Assembly: GCA_963841715.1 (NCBI GenBank)
Contig: CAWJDP010000004.1
Location: 372,001 to 436,000 of the forward strand
Source: DASPWW01 sp963841715
GTDB lineage: Bacteria > Actinomycetota > Thermoleophilia > Solirubrobacterales > 70-9
DNA length: 64,000 nt
Direction: 5' to 3'
Shown: piece after piece, positions 16,756-24,624 of the stretch
Numbering within the stretch: the first letter of the stretch is position 1
How the letters are laid out: each line of letters opens with the position of its first letter
The notes under the pieces: model-generated
Database searches by the model: none
The model's input: the letters and a program-made list of their open reading frames with translations, nothing else
Told to the model about the DNA's origin: nothing
Translations under genes and position numbers: made by a program

Positions 16756-17202
16756 GTGGCGGTCGCGGCGCAGACCCTGACGCTTGGGGACGACACGAAG
16801 GCGGTGCTGCTCGCGGCCGGGCTGATCTTCCTAGGCGCGCTCGTGCTCGGGGTGTGGAAGTGGCGGCAGATCGCGACCTCGCGCGACGCCCGCGCACACC
16901 CCTACGTCGACATCGCGCACCGCGCCGCGCTCCTGTACTCGTTCGCGACGCTCTTGATCGCGACCTTCGTCGAGCTCAGCGGCTGGAGTGAGGCGATCAA
17001 CCTCGTCGCGGCGTTCGCCGTGATCGGCTTCTTCGTCACGGCCGTCGGCACCTACATCTGGCACGGGATCCGCCGCGACACCGAGAACCAGTTCGCCGAC
17101 CCGGTGCCCGGGACGCACGCGTACATGCTCGCGCTGTCGGCAGCCGAGATCGGCGGCTTCGCGGTCCTGGTCGCCGGCTTCGTCGCCGAACAGATCCTCT
17201 GA
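16756..17202 (+). CDS. Small four-helix membrane protein, unknown
   Basis: A 148-residue integral membrane protein with four hydrophobic helices (about 17-33, 55-70, 78-95 and 123-145) and the polar motif AHPYVDIAHRAALLYSFA before helix 2. No known function is recognised. The start GTG 16756 is 3 bases past the ileS stop and uses GGGAGGAG inside the ileS end, so it is in an operon with ileS. It converges with trxA. Confidence 0.7.
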   Translation: MAVAAQTLTLGDDTKAVLLAAGLIFLGALVLGVWKWRQIATSRDARAHPYVDIAHRAALLYSFATLLIATFVELSGWSEAINLVAAFAVIGFFVTAVGTYIWHGIRRDTENQFADPVPGTHAYMLALSAAEIGGFAVLVAGFVAEQIL

Positions 17203-17229
17203 CTGAGTTTGTTCTGAGCCGGGGCGCGG

Positions 17230-17556
17230 CTAGGCGAGCGCGGGCTCGAGCTCGGCCTCGAGCCGCTTCTTCGGCATCGCCCCGATCACGCGCTTCGTCA
17301 CCGCGCCGTCCTTGAACAGGATCAGGGTCGGGATCGAGAGCACCTCGTACTCGGCGGCGGTGTTCTGATTCTCGTCGGTGTTGAGGCTGACGATGCGAAC
17401 GTCGTCGCGCTCCGTCGACATCTCCTCGAGAATCGGGTGGACCACCCGGCAAGGGCCGCACCATGGGGCCCAGAAGTCGACGAGGACGGGACCATCGGCC
17501 TCGAGGACCTCGTCCTTGAAGTTCGCGTCTGTGACGTCTGGAAGCTTGCCGGGCAC
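17230..17556 (-). CDS. trxA: Thioredoxin
   Basis: A 108-residue classical thioredoxin, a cytoplasmic dithiol reductant for ribonucleotide reductase, MsrA and other partners. The active site is FWAPWCGPCRVVHP (Cys33 and Cys36), with the cis-Pro loop SIPTLILFKDG. GTG 17556 is supported by AAGGAG 7 bases upstream. Unlike most neighbours it has a real leader of about 60 bases and an AT-rich promoter, consistent with strong or regulated expression. Confidence 0.95.
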   Translation of the reverse strand: MPGKLPDVTDANFKDEVLEADGPVLVDFWAPWCGPCRVVHPILEEMSTERDDVRIVSLNTDENQNTAAEYEVLSIPTLILFKDGAVTKRVIGAMPKKRLEAELEPALA

Positions 17557-17626
17557 TTTTGGTCTCCTTGCTCCGTGTCGGGTCTTGCTGGCCGGATCTT
17601 CACCCGTTACTCAAGTCGTGAGCATC

Positions 17627-17632
17627 ACTATA
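17627..17632 (-). promoter_or_regulatory. trxA -10 TATAGT in AT-rich promoter, with CTTGAGT half-site
   Basis: Leftward TATAGT lies in the most AT-rich stretch of the region (17620-17645), predicting +1 near 17620. CTTGAGT (17609-17615, leftward strand) just inside the transcript matches one half of the HspR HAIR box; its partner is missing. Confidence 0.5.
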
Positions 17633-17645
17633 CAAAATAAAGTAG

Positions 17646-18371
17646 CTAGCTTCGATCGCGCCGCCGGACGCGCAGTGCGGGGACGCGCCACGCCGCCTCG
17701 AGCACGATCGCGCCCGTCATCTTCGACTCCCCTCCGCGCCTTTCCCTGAACGTGATCGGCACCTCGACGATGCGCATTCCGGTGCCGGCGGCGCGGTATG
17801 TCATCTCGACCTGGAACGCGTACCCGCGCGACTCGATCACGTCGAGGTCGATCGCCTCGAGGGCGCGACGGCGCCAGCACTTGAACCCGCCGGTGAGGTC
17901 CTCGACGTCGAGTCCGAGCGTCGCCCTGGCGTAGCGGCTTCCCCAGCGGCTGATCGCTCGGCGACCCGGCCCCCAGTCGCTGACCCCGCCTCCGGGGACG
18001 TAGCGCGAGCCGATCACGAGGTCGGCGTCGCCGGCCGCTGCGAGCAGCCCCGGCAAGTCGGCCGGGTCGTGCGAGAGATCGGCGTCCATCTGCACGACGG
18101 TCTCGGCTCCTCCGGCGAGCGCCGCCTCGAACCCGGCGATGTAGGCGGGACCGAGCCCGAGCTTCTCGGAGCGGTGCATAACGGCGACGTCGCCGCGCTC
18201 GGCCGCGAGCCGGTCGGCGATCTCACCGGTGCCGTCGGGCGAGCCGTCGTCGACGATCAGGATCCGGTGCGAGTCGGGCAGCACCTCGCCGAGGAGGCGG
18301 ACGATCGTGGCGATGGTCTCCGCCTCGTTGTAGGTCGGCAGCACGACCCAGGTGTTAGGGGCCTCAGCCAT
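17646..18371 (-). CDS. GT2 glycosyltransferase, polyprenol-phosphate mannose synthase type
   Basis: A 241-residue GT-A fold enzyme resembling DPM1 / actinobacterial Ppm1 catalytic domains. LPTYNEAETI begins at residue 11, VDDGSPDGTGEIA at 40-52, the metal-binding DAD is at 96-98 in MDADLSHDP, and the family-specific blocks GSRYVPGG, DLTGGFKCWRR, ESRGYAFQVEM and EVPITFRERRGGESKM are all present. The expected reaction moves mannose from GDP-mannose to a polyprenyl phosphate at the inner membrane face, feeding mannolipids or protein mannosylation. There is no attached acyltransferase or membrane domain. Leaderless ATG 18371, divergent from polX. Confidence 0.88.
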   Translation of the reverse strand: MAEAPNTWVVLPTYNEAETIATIVRLLGEVLPDSHRILIVDDGSPDGTGEIADRLAAERGDVAVMHRSEKLGLGPAYIAGFEAALAGGAETVVQMDADLSHDPADLPGLLAAAGDADLVIGSRYVPGGGVSDWGPGRRAISRWGSRYARATLGLDVEDLTGGFKCWRRRALEAIDLDVIESRGYAFQVEMTYRAAGTGMRIVEVPITFRERRGGESKMTGAIVLEAAWRVPALRVRRRDRS

Positions 18372-18377
18372 TGGCCG

Positions 18378-18383
18378 ATGCTA
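18378..18383 (-). promoter_or_regulatory. -10 hexamer TAGCAT, leaderless start for the GT2 gene
   Basis: Leftward TAGCAT is followed by exactly 6 bases and ATG 18371. Confidence 0.55.
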
Positions 18384-18404
18384 TTTGTCAGTCCGCTGGA
18401 ATCC

Positions 18405-18418
18405 TCCGCTTCGCGTCC
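18405..18418 (-). repeat. Copy of a dispersed 14-mer GGACGCGAAGCGGA
   Basis: An exact copy on the leftward strand, located between two divergent promoters. Another exact copy is at 48528-48541 and a one-mismatch copy at 38480-38493, all in intergenic DNA. Confidence 0.4.
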
Positions 18419-18437
18419 AGTTCCGGCGGGTGGTCAA

Positions 18438-18443
18438 TACCTT
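18438..18443 (+). promoter_or_regulatory. -10 hexamer TACCTT, leaderless start for polX
   Basis: TACCTT is followed by exactly 6 bases and ATG 18450; no ribosome-binding site intervenes. Confidence 0.55.
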
Positions 18444-18449
18444 GAGGGC

Positions 18450-20183
18450 ATGAGGAACTCCGAGATCGCCGACGCGCTCGCCGAGCTGGCGACGCTGTAC
18501 GAGCTCGACGGGGCGGTTCGCTACCGCGTGCTCGCCTACCGCGAGGCTGCGCGGGTGATTCGCGACAGCCCGACCTCGGCCGAGGAGATGGCGCGGGCGG
18601 GGACGCTGACCGAGCTCCCCGGGATCGGCGAGACGCTCCAGGCCAAGGTCGTGACGCTGCTCGACGAGGGCGAGATCCCGTCCGCCGTGCGGCTCAAGCA
18701 GACCTATCCGGTGTCGCTGATCGAGGTCACGCACGTACCCGGGCTCGGGGCGAAGACCGCGCGGCGACTCCACGACGAGCTCGGGATCGACAGCCTCGAG
18801 CAGCTCCGCGAGGCCGCGGAGTCGGGGAGCCTGCGCGCCGTGAAGGGGCTGGGGCGAAAGGCCGAGGAGAACATCCTCAGCGGCGTGACCAAGGTCACCG
18901 ACGACGGCGCGGGCGAGCGCCGCCTGCTCTCCGAGGTGCTGCCGGTCGCCGAGCAGCTCGCCGAGGCGCTGCGCGAGAGCCCCGCGGCGGGGAAGGTCGA
19001 GGTCGCGGGCTCGGTGCGGCGGATGGCGGAGATGTGCAAGGACATCGACCTGATCGCGACGACGAAAGACGCCGAGGCGCTGGCGGAGGCCTTCGTCTCG
19101 CACCAGCTCGTCAGCGACACCCGCGCCGCCGGCGACGCCGGGACGCGGATCGTGACCCACAACGGGATCGCCGTCGACCTGCGGATCGCGCTCCCCGAGG
19201 AGTTCGGCAACCTGCTCCAGCACTTCACGGGCTCGGCGGATCACAACATCCAGCTACGCGAACGCGCCGTCGCGCAGGGGCTGTCGGTATCGGAACATGG
19301 GATCGCCGACGTCGAGAGCGGGGACGTGACCCTGTGTGCAACCGAGACGGAGGTCTACGAGCGGCTCGGGCTTCCGTACATCGAGCCCGAGCTGCGCGAG
19401 GGCACCGGCGAGCTGAAGGCGGCCGAGGCGGGAGAGCTGCCCGAGCTCGTCACCGAGGCCGACGTACGCGGCGACCTCCATTGCCACACGACGCTGTCGG
19501 ACGGGCACAACACGCTCGAGGAGATGGTCGAGGCGGCGCGCGAGCGCGGGCGCAGCTACCTCGCGGTCACCGACCACTCGGCCTCGCACGGCTTCGGCAA
19601 CGCCGTCTCGGACGAGGGACTGCGCGGCCGGATCGAGGAGGTGCGAAAGCTCGACGCGAAGCTGAAGGGGTTCAAGCTCCTCGCGGGGTCCGAGGTCAAC
19701 ATCCTCCCCGACGGCTCGCTCGACTATCCCGACGAACTGCTCGCGGAGCTGGACTGGGTGGTCGCCAGCGTTCACACCTCGTTCCGGATCAGCGCCAAGA
19801 AGATGACGAACCGGGTTATCGCCGCGATCGAGCACCCGTATGTCGACTGCATCGGCCACCTCACCGGCCGGATGATGCCCAACCGCCCCTCTTACGACAT
19901 CGACCTGCGCCGGGTCGCCGAGGCCGCGGCCGGAAACGGGACGATGCTCGAGATCAACGGCAACCCGAACCGCCGCGACCTCTCGGAGCGCAACGCGCGG
20001 CTGGCGGCCGAGATCGGCTCGCTGATCGTCCTCAACACCGATGCCCACCGCACCCGCACGCTCGCGAACATGCGCTACGCGGTCGCGACCGCACGCCGCG
20101 CGTGGCTGTCAGCCGATCAGATCGCGAACACCCGGCCTTGGCGCAGCTTCTCGAAGCTGCGCAAGCATGCGCGGACCCGGTGA
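18450..20183 (+). CDS. polX: Family X DNA polymerase with PHP exonuclease domain
   Basis: A 577-residue bacterial PolX for gap-filling DNA repair. Residues about 1-320 hold the polymerase beta-like core: helix-hairpin-helix segments (LPGIGETLQAKV, VPGLGAKTARRL, VKGLGRKAEENI) and the catalytic carboxylates D198 and D200 in CKDIDLI. Residues about 335-577 are the PHP domain with DLHCHTTLSDG, VTDHS, SEVNIL, SVHTSF and NTDAHR, metal ligands for a Mn-dependent 3'-5' exonuclease. The C-terminal basic tail may bind DNA. Together with PafBC, Lhr and the AdnA-like protein it belongs to the repair genes of the window. Confidence 0.95.
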   Translation: MRNSEIADALAELATLYELDGAVRYRVLAYREAARVIRDSPTSAEEMARAGTLTELPGIGETLQAKVVTLLDEGEIPSAVRLKQTYPVSLIEVTHVPGLGAKTARRLHDELGIDSLEQLREAAESGSLRAVKGLGRKAEENILSGVTKVTDDGAGERRLLSEVLPVAEQLAEALRESPAAGKVEVAGSVRRMAEMCKDIDLIATTKDAEALAEAFVSHQLVSDTRAAGDAGTRIVTHNGIAVDLRIALPEEFGNLLQHFTGSADHNIQLRERAVAQGLSVSEHGIADVESGDVTLCATETEVYERLGLPYIEPELREGTGELKAAEAGELPELVTEADVRGDLHCHTTLSDGHNTLEEMVEAARERGRSYLAVTDHSASHGFGNAVSDEGLRGRIEEVRKLDAKLKGFKLLAGSEVNILPDGSLDYPDELLAELDWVVASVHTSFRISAKKMTNRVIAAIEHPYVDCIGHLTGRMMPNRPSYDIDLRRVAEAAAGNGTMLEINGNPNRRDLSERNARLAAEIGSLIVLNTDAHRTRTLANMRYAVATARRAWLSADQIANTRPWRSFSKLRKHARTR

Positions 20184-20199
20184 CATTTAGGCCCGGGAG

Positions 20200-20739
20200 C
20201 TAGGGCGCCGGCGGAGGGGGCGGGTGCCCGGCCGGGTCCCGGTCGCGGCCGAGGCCGGGGGTGCGTACGAGCCTCACCGGCTCGAGCGCCGAAGAGGGCT
20301 CGACGTAGAAGCGGACCCCGTCTCGATCCTCGACCCCGGTCACCGCGGGCTCACGGTGACGCCAGGCGAGGGCGCTGAGCAGCGCGTAACCGGTCCCGAT
20401 CGCCGCGACCTGCGGCCAGATCCACGCCAGGCCGCCCGCGATCAGAGCGAAGACGCCGAGCGGCCACAGGCGGACGAGCGCGATCCGCAGCGGGCTCTCG
20501 ACCGGGAGCTGGGTCGCGGTGCGGGCGCCCGCAAGCGGTCCCGCCATCGCCTCGGCCGCGCGTCCGGGCCGCCCGAGGAAGAGGCCGATCGCGACCGCCG
20601 CCACCCACCACGCGCCGCCGACGATCAGCGTCAGGGTGTCGTCGGCGCGGTTGGAGGCGACGACGGTGACCGCGCCGAGTGCCGTCGCCTCGCCGCCGAC
20701 GAGCAGCACGGTCAGTCGGAGGAGGTCGGTGAACAGCAT
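20200..20739 (-). CDS. Membrane protein downstream of otsB, unknown
   Basis: A 179-residue protein with four hydrophobic helices in residues 1-125 and a Pro-rich, hydrophilic C-terminal tail ending in a run of prolines. I recognise no family. ATG 20739 directly abuts the otsB stop, so the two are cotranscribed. It converges with polX, 16 bases apart. Confidence 0.65.
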   Translation of the reverse strand: MLFTDLLRLTVLLVGGEATALGAVTVVASNRADDTLTLIVGGAWWVAAVAIGLFLGRPGRAAEAMAGPLAGARTATQLPVESPLRIALVRLWPLGVFALIAGGLAWIWPQVAAIGTGYALLSALAWRHREPAVTGVEDRDGVRFYVEPSSALEPVRLVRTPGLGRDRDPAGHPPPPPAP

Positions 20740-21558
20740 CTAGGCGATCAGCAGCCGCAGCACGTCGAGGAACCCCCCAGCGCCGTCGACGAGGACGTCG
20801 GACTCCTCCCCGAGCTCGTCCGGCCCCTCTGAGGAGGCGACGCCGATGCAGACCGCGGCCTTGAGGTCCCCGGTCGCCTTCATGCCGCGAAGCCGGCGGA
20901 AGGCGTCGATGTCGGTGCGGTCGTCGCCCCCGTAGAGGGCGTAGGCAAGCCGCCGCTCCTCGAGCAGCTCGCCGAGCGCGGTCCCCTTGTCGACTCCCAC
21001 CGCGGGGCGAATCTCTAGCACCTTGCGACCCCAGTGGGCGACGAGGCCGCGGCCGATCGCGTCGGCGGCGATATCGCGCGCCTTCGCCTCCGCCGCATCC
21101 TCGTCCTCGGCACCCCGCCAGTGCAGGGCCTCGATCGGCCCCTTGTCCTCGACCCGGATGCCCGCCGCCTCGAGCTCGGCGGCGTCGAGGTGCCGGTGGA
21201 CGAACTCGGCCGGGCCATGCTCGTGACCGCGAAGCGCCGCGTCGAGCTCCGGCTCGGGAGAACCCGGCATCAGGCGCTCGAGGCCGTGGTTTCCGATGTA
21301 GACGACCCCCTCGACACCGACCCGCGCCTTCGCGTCGAGCGCGGCGCGGCCGGAAATGCAGCCGACGAGCGCGTAGCGGTCGCGGATCAGCTCCAGCGCC
21401 TCGCGCGCGGGCGCAGGCACGGCGGCGTCACCGGCGCGCTCGACGATCGGGGCGAGCGTGCCGTCGATGTCGGCGAACACGGCCGAGGAATCGGGCGCCG
21501 CGTGGAGCGGACCGAGCAGCTCGGCCAGTCGCGCTTCCGTTGGGGAGGCGGCTTGCAC
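20740..21558 (-). CDS. otsB: Trehalose-6-phosphate phosphatase
   Basis: A 272-residue HAD-superfamily phosphatase. DIDGTLAP (D30, D32) is motif I, SGR in CISGRAALD is motif II, and GGDDRTDIDAF is the acidic motif IV; EIRPAVGVDKGTAL is characteristic of OtsB-type enzymes. It releases trehalose from trehalose-6-phosphate, an osmoprotectant pathway. No otsA synthase is in the window. The gene is divergent from the TauE/SafE operon, starting at GTG 21558. Confidence 0.92.
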   Translation of the reverse strand: MQAASPTEARLAELLGPLHAAPDSSAVFADIDGTLAPIVERAGDAAVPAPAREALELIRDRYALVGCISGRAALDAKARVGVEGVVYIGNHGLERLMPGSPEPELDAALRGHEHGPAEFVHRHLDAAELEAAGIRVEDKGPIEALHWRGAEDEDAAEAKARDIAADAIGRGLVAHWGRKVLEIRPAVGVDKGTALGELLEERRLAYALYGGDDRTDIDAFRRLRGMKATGDLKAAVCIGVASSEGPDELGEESDVLVDGAGGFLDVLRLLIA

Positions 21559-21564
21559 GTCATC

Positions 21565-21570
21565 TAGTAT
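21565..21570 (+). promoter_or_regulatory. Possible -10 TAGTAT for the TauE/SafE-arfB operon
   Basis: TAGTAT lies 9 bases before ATG 21580, implying a leader of about three bases. The gap to the divergent otsB start is only 21 bases. Confidence 0.4.
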
Positions 21571-21579
21571 CGCCGCCGG

Positions 21580-21942
21580 ATGACCCGCGGGCAGATTTTG
21601 AGGCTGGCCGCGATCGGAACCGTCGCGGGAGCGTTCAGCGGCCTGTTCGGAGTCGGCGGCGGGTTGGTGATCGTGCCGCTGCTGATCCTGTGGTTCGGAT
21701 ACGGGGAGCGCCTTGCGACCGGCACCAGCCTCGCGGCGATCGTCGTCATCGCACTGCTCGGGGTCGCGGGCCAGGGCCTGTACGGCAACGTCGACCCGGG
21801 GAACGCGGCGCTCGTCGGCGTGCCGGCGCTCGGAGGCGTCGTCGCCGGCACCGCGCTCCAGCAGCGCCTCCCCGAGCGGCTGATCTCGCTGATCTTCGCG
21901 GCGCTGTGCGTCGTGATCGCGATCGAGCTCATCATCCCCTGA
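21580..21942 (+). CDS. Half-size TauE/SafE-family membrane protein, copy A
   Basis: A 120-residue membrane protein with about four helices. GTVAGAFSGLFGVGGGLVIV at the N-terminus is the repeat-unit signature of the TauE/SafE (DUF81) anion exporters, which are normally about 250 residues with two such units in one chain. Here the second unit is a separate gene starting inside this stop codon (TGATG). Sulfite or an organosulfur anion would be the expected substrate. It is intact, not a truncation by mutation, since both halves keep clean starts, stops and glycine motifs. Confidence 0.85.
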   Translation: MTRGQILRLAAIGTVAGAFSGLFGVGGGLVIVPLLILWFGYGERLATGTSLAAIVVIALLGVAGQGLYGNVDPGNAALVGVPALGGVVAGTALQQRLPERLISLIFAALCVVIAIELIIP

Positions 21943-22313
21943 TGGACGCGGTGCTCGCTGCTCTGATGGGGTTCGTCGGGGGGATGGTCGGAGGCTTGCT
22001 CGGGGTCGGGGGCGGGCTGCTGTTCGTCCCCGCCCTGACGATCTTCAAGGACGAGCCCCAGGTGCACGCCGAGGCGACCTCGCTGCTCGCGATTGTCCCC
22101 GTCGCGATCGTGGGCACGTGGCGCCAGCAGCGCTACGGCAACGTGCGGCTGCGCGAGGGACTGGTGATCGGCGTGCTGTCCCCGCTCGGGGTCGCGCTCG
22201 GTCTCGTGATCGCAAACGCGATCCCGCAGCGCGCGCTCGAGCTGATGTTCGCGGCGCTGCTGCTGTTCGTCGCCGCGCGGCTCGTGCTCCGCGCGGTCGT
22301 CGTCGAGGACTGA
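21942..22313 (+). CDS. Half-size TauE/SafE-family membrane protein, copy B
   Basis: A 123-residue partner of the preceding gene. FVGGMVGGLLGVGGGLLFVP repeats the same glycine signature and the remaining sequence supplies three more helices. The start overlaps the previous stop (TGATG), as does its own stop with arfB, so all three are translationally coupled. The two halves probably assemble as a heterodimer equal to one full-length transporter. Confidence 0.85.
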   Translation: MDAVLAALMGFVGGMVGGLLGVGGGLLFVPALTIFKDEPQVHAEATSLLAIVPVAIVGTWRQQRYGNVRLREGLVIGVLSPLGVALGLVIANAIPQRALELMFAALLLFVAARLVLRAVVVED

Positions 22314-22732
22314 TGGACGACCCGATGCGCCCGGCGCCGGGAGTCGCGATCCCGCTCGCGGAGGTCGAGCTTCGCGCCAGCCGCTCAAGCGGCCCGGGTG
22401 GCCAGCACGCCAACGTCACCGCGTCGCGGGTAGAGGCGAGCTTCGACGCCGCCGCGTCGAATGCGCTCAGCGAGTCGCAGCGGCGGCGCGTGATCGAGCG
22501 CCACGGGCCGCGCGTGACCGCGGTCGCCCAGGATTCCCGAAGCCAGGCCCGGAACCGCGAGGCGGCGCTCGAGCGGCTGCGCGACAAGCTCGCCGCGGCG
22601 CTGAGGGTTCGAAAGCCGCGCCGCAAGACGCGACCCTCGCGCGCGGCGCGCGAGCGGCGCCTGGAGGCGAAGCGCAGGACCTCGGAGCGCAAGCGCGCCC
22701 GGCGGCGCCCCCGGCCCGACGATCCCGGCTAG
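22313..22732 (+). CDS. arfB: Peptidyl-tRNA hydrolase ArfB (GGQ ribosome-rescue factor)
   Basis: A 139-residue rescue factor. The catalytic GGQ is at 29-31 in RSSGPGGQHAN, the release-factor signature that hydrolyses peptidyl-tRNA on stalled ribosomes. Residues about 95-139 are an extremely Arg/Lys-rich tail, which in ArfB enters the empty mRNA channel. The length matches ArfB (about 140) and excludes full release factors. It overlaps the upstream TauE/SafE gene by TGATG and converges with the YhaM-like gene 7 bases on. Confidence 0.92.
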   Translation: MDDPMRPAPGVAIPLAEVELRASRSSGPGGQHANVTASRVEASFDAAASNALSESQRRRVIERHGPRVTAVAQDSRSQARNREAALERLRDKLAAALRVRKPRRKTRPSRAARERRLEAKRRTSERKRARRRPRPDDPG

Positions 22733-22739
22733 CGGGCCA

Positions 22740-23690
22740 CTACAGGTTGCGCTCGAGTGCGCCCTTGACTCCCGCGTCGAGAGCGTTGAGACGGTAGAGC
22801 GCGAGTGCCTCGGGCGACCCCGCCCCCCGGCCCGCGCCGGAGCCGGGTCCGCGGGCGTCGGTCCCGTGATGGGCGAGCACGCAGTGAAGGAGCGCCAGTC
22901 GTCGCTCCTCGGCAAGGCCGCCGGCCTGGGCGGAGATCAGCCCGGCCCCGATCGCGACGTGGCCGAGCAGCCTGCCCTCCTCGGTGAGCCCGAACTCGGC
23001 GCCGTAGCTGAACTCGCGCGCCTTGCCGACGTCGTGGAGCAGCGCCGCAGCGCCCAGCAGGTCAGCGTCGAGACGCGGATGCAGGATGCACAGCTCCGAC
23101 GCCAGCGTCGCGACCGCGACCGTGTGCTCGAGGAGGCCGCCGAGGTAGGCGTGGTGTCCGGCTCGCGTGCACGGCGCGCGGCGGAACTCGCTCGCCAGCG
23201 GCTCGGTGCCGAGCACGCGCTCGACGACCACGCGGAGCGGCTCGTCGTAGATCTCGCGCACGAAGTGCTCGAGGAATCCCTCGAGCTCCTCGGGATCGCG
23301 GTATGCCGCGGGGAGGAACTCGGCGGGATCGAAGTCACCGGGCTCGAGCCGGTGCGCGTCGTCGAGCTCGGCGGTGAGCTCGCCGCGGAAGCGCTCGACC
23401 CGGCCGCTGACCGCGAGCGCGTCGCCGCACTCGAAGCGTCCCCCGATCCGGTCGGCGTCGCGAAACACCCGCGCCGGGATCGTCCCGGTCCGGTCGCGAA
23501 GCTCGAGCGCGAGGTAGGTCGACCCCGTCTTTGCCGTCAGCCGGTCCTTGCGCGCGCACGCGTAGCGGCTCTCGAACCGCTGCCCCGCGCGCAGCTCGGC
23601 GACCGCCGGACCGGCGCCCTCGCCGACGGCGGCGAGCTGCGGTTTCGCCACGCCCGCCTCGCTCGGCTGTCTGGCAGCAGATGCCTCCAC
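22740..23690 (-). CDS. YhaM-like OB-fold/HD-domain 3'-5' exoribonuclease, paralogue 1
   Basis: A 316-residue protein with an N-terminal OB-fold nucleic-acid-binding domain (about 35-115, KTGSTYLALELRDRTGTIPA) and a C-terminal HD metal-phosphohydrolase domain (HHAYLGGLLEHT near 179-190, LLHDVGKA with the HD pair at 219-220, HCVLAHHG). This is the YhaM arrangement of a 3'-5' exonuclease. GTG 23690 is preferred over TTG 23696 since a CAAGAT -10 element ends exactly 6 bases before it. A Gly/Ala insert lies between the last His motif and the C-terminus. A second paralogue is at 56100-57122. Confidence 0.83.
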   Translation of the reverse strand: MEASAARQPSEAGVAKPQLAAVGEGAGPAVAELRAGQRFESRYACARKDRLTAKTGSTYLALELRDRTGTIPARVFRDADRIGGRFECGDALAVSGRVERFRGELTAELDDAHRLEPGDFDPAEFLPAAYRDPEELEGFLEHFVREIYDEPLRVVVERVLGTEPLASEFRRAPCTRAGHHAYLGGLLEHTVAVATLASELCILHPRLDADLLGAAALLHDVGKAREFSYGAEFGLTEEGRLLGHVAIGAGLISAQAGGLAEERRLALLHCVLAHHGTDARGPGSGAGRGAGSPEALALYRLNALDAGVKGALERNL

Positions 23691-23696
23691 CCCCAA

Positions 23697-23702
23697 ATCT
23701 TG
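23697..23702 (-). promoter_or_regulatory. -10 hexamer CAAGAT, leaderless start for YhaM-like gene
   Basis: Leftward CAAGAT is followed by 6 bases and GTG 23690; it deviates from TANNNT in the first base. Confidence 0.4.
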
Positions 23703-23724
23703 AATGCCCGCGCGGACGGCGCGC

Positions 23725-23730
23725 TAGTCT
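23725..23730 (+). promoter_or_regulatory. -10 hexamer TAGTCT for the PAC2 gene
   Basis: TAGTCT is followed by 7 bases and GTG 23738. Confidence 0.5.
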
Positions 23731-23737
23731 CGGTTTG

Positions 23738-24607
23738 GTGGATCCGCTGATCTGGGAAGGGGAGGCGCCCGACCTCCGCAGGCCGATGCTCGTGTGCGCG
23801 TTCGCCGGCTGGAACGATGCGGCGAGCGCCGCGACGACAGCGCTCGAGGCGGCCGCGGTGACGCTCGACTCCGAGGTCCTGGCGCGAATCGACCCCGAGG
23901 AGTTCTTCGACTTTCAGGACAACCGCCCGACCGTGCGCCTGACCGAGGGCCAGACACGCCACATCGAGTGGCCGACCAACACGCTGATCTCCGCCGAGGC
24001 TCCGGGCGCCGAGCGCGACCTGCTGCTGATCAGCGGAACCGAGCCGAGCCTGAAGTGGCGAACGTTCACCGAGGCGGTCCTCGACGCAGTCGACCGCTTC
24101 GACGTCGAGCTGGTGATCACGATGGGCGCGCTGATCGCCGACGTCGCCCACACGCGCCCCGTCCCGATCACCGGCCTCGCCTCCGATCCCGAGCTCGTCG
24201 AGGAGCTCGGGCTGTCGCGCTCCCAATACGAAGGGCCCACCGGGATCGTCGGCGTCCTCCACGATGGATGCCGCCGGCGCGACATGCGCTCGGCGAGCCT
24301 TTGGGCCGCGGTTCCCCACTACGTAGCGGCGGTTCCGAACCCTAAGGCCGCGCTGGCGCTGCTGCGCCGGCTCGAGAGCCTGACCGGGATCGCGGTCGAG
24401 GCATCGGACCTCGAGGAGTCAAGCGAGCGCTTCGACGCCCAGGTCGACCGCGCCGTCGCCGCCAACCCGGAGATCGAGGAGCTCGTCCGCAAGCTCGAGG
24501 AGGAGCACGCCGACTCGGTCGAGCTCGGCGAGGACGTCCCCTCGGGCGAGACGATCGCCTCCGACTTCCAGCGCTTCCTTCGCCAGCGCGGCGACGGCGA
24601 GTCCTGA
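23738..24607 (+). CDS. PAC2-family protein
   Basis: A 289-residue protein of the PAC2 family, the fold of the eukaryotic proteasome-assembly chaperone 2, common in actinobacteria with undefined function. LVCAFAGWNDAASAATTAL is the N-terminal signature; TMGALIADVAHTRPVPITG and LWAAVPHYVAAVPNPKAALAL are the other conserved blocks. The C-terminal 60 residues are acidic and helical. GTG 23738 fits the -10 spacing; the preceding codon is TTG, an alternative. Its 3' end converges with the helicase gene. Confidence 0.85.
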   Translation: MDPLIWEGEAPDLRRPMLVCAFAGWNDAASAATTALEAAAVTLDSEVLARIDPEEFFDFQDNRPTVRLTEGQTRHIEWPTNTLISAEAPGAERDLLLISGTEPSLKWRTFTEAVLDAVDRFDVELVITMGALIADVAHTRPVPITGLASDPELVEELGLSRSQYEGPTGIVGVLHDGCRRRDMRSASLWAAVPHYVAAVPNPKAALALLRRLESLTGIAVEASDLEESSERFDAQVDRAVAANPEIEELVRKLEEEHADSVELGEDVPSGETIASDFQRFLRQRGDGES

Positions 24608-24624
24608 TCGTCCCGTAGCGGCCT

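Noticed and set aside
14084..16897. A 937-codon leftward frame opposite ileS
   Set aside because: Its composition is a mirror of ileS codons and it shows no domain; ileS is unambiguous.
17601..17632. Full HspR HAIR operator at trxA
   Set aside because: Only one CTTGAGT arm is present; the position 7 bases away reads GAAGATC instead of ACTCAAG.
18386..18443. TTGTCAGTC upstream of polX as a RecA-NDp (PafBC-dependent) promoter
   Set aside because: The 9-mer is close to the TTGTCRGTG element, but no TANNNT occurs 8 bases later; the polX -10 is 43 bases away.
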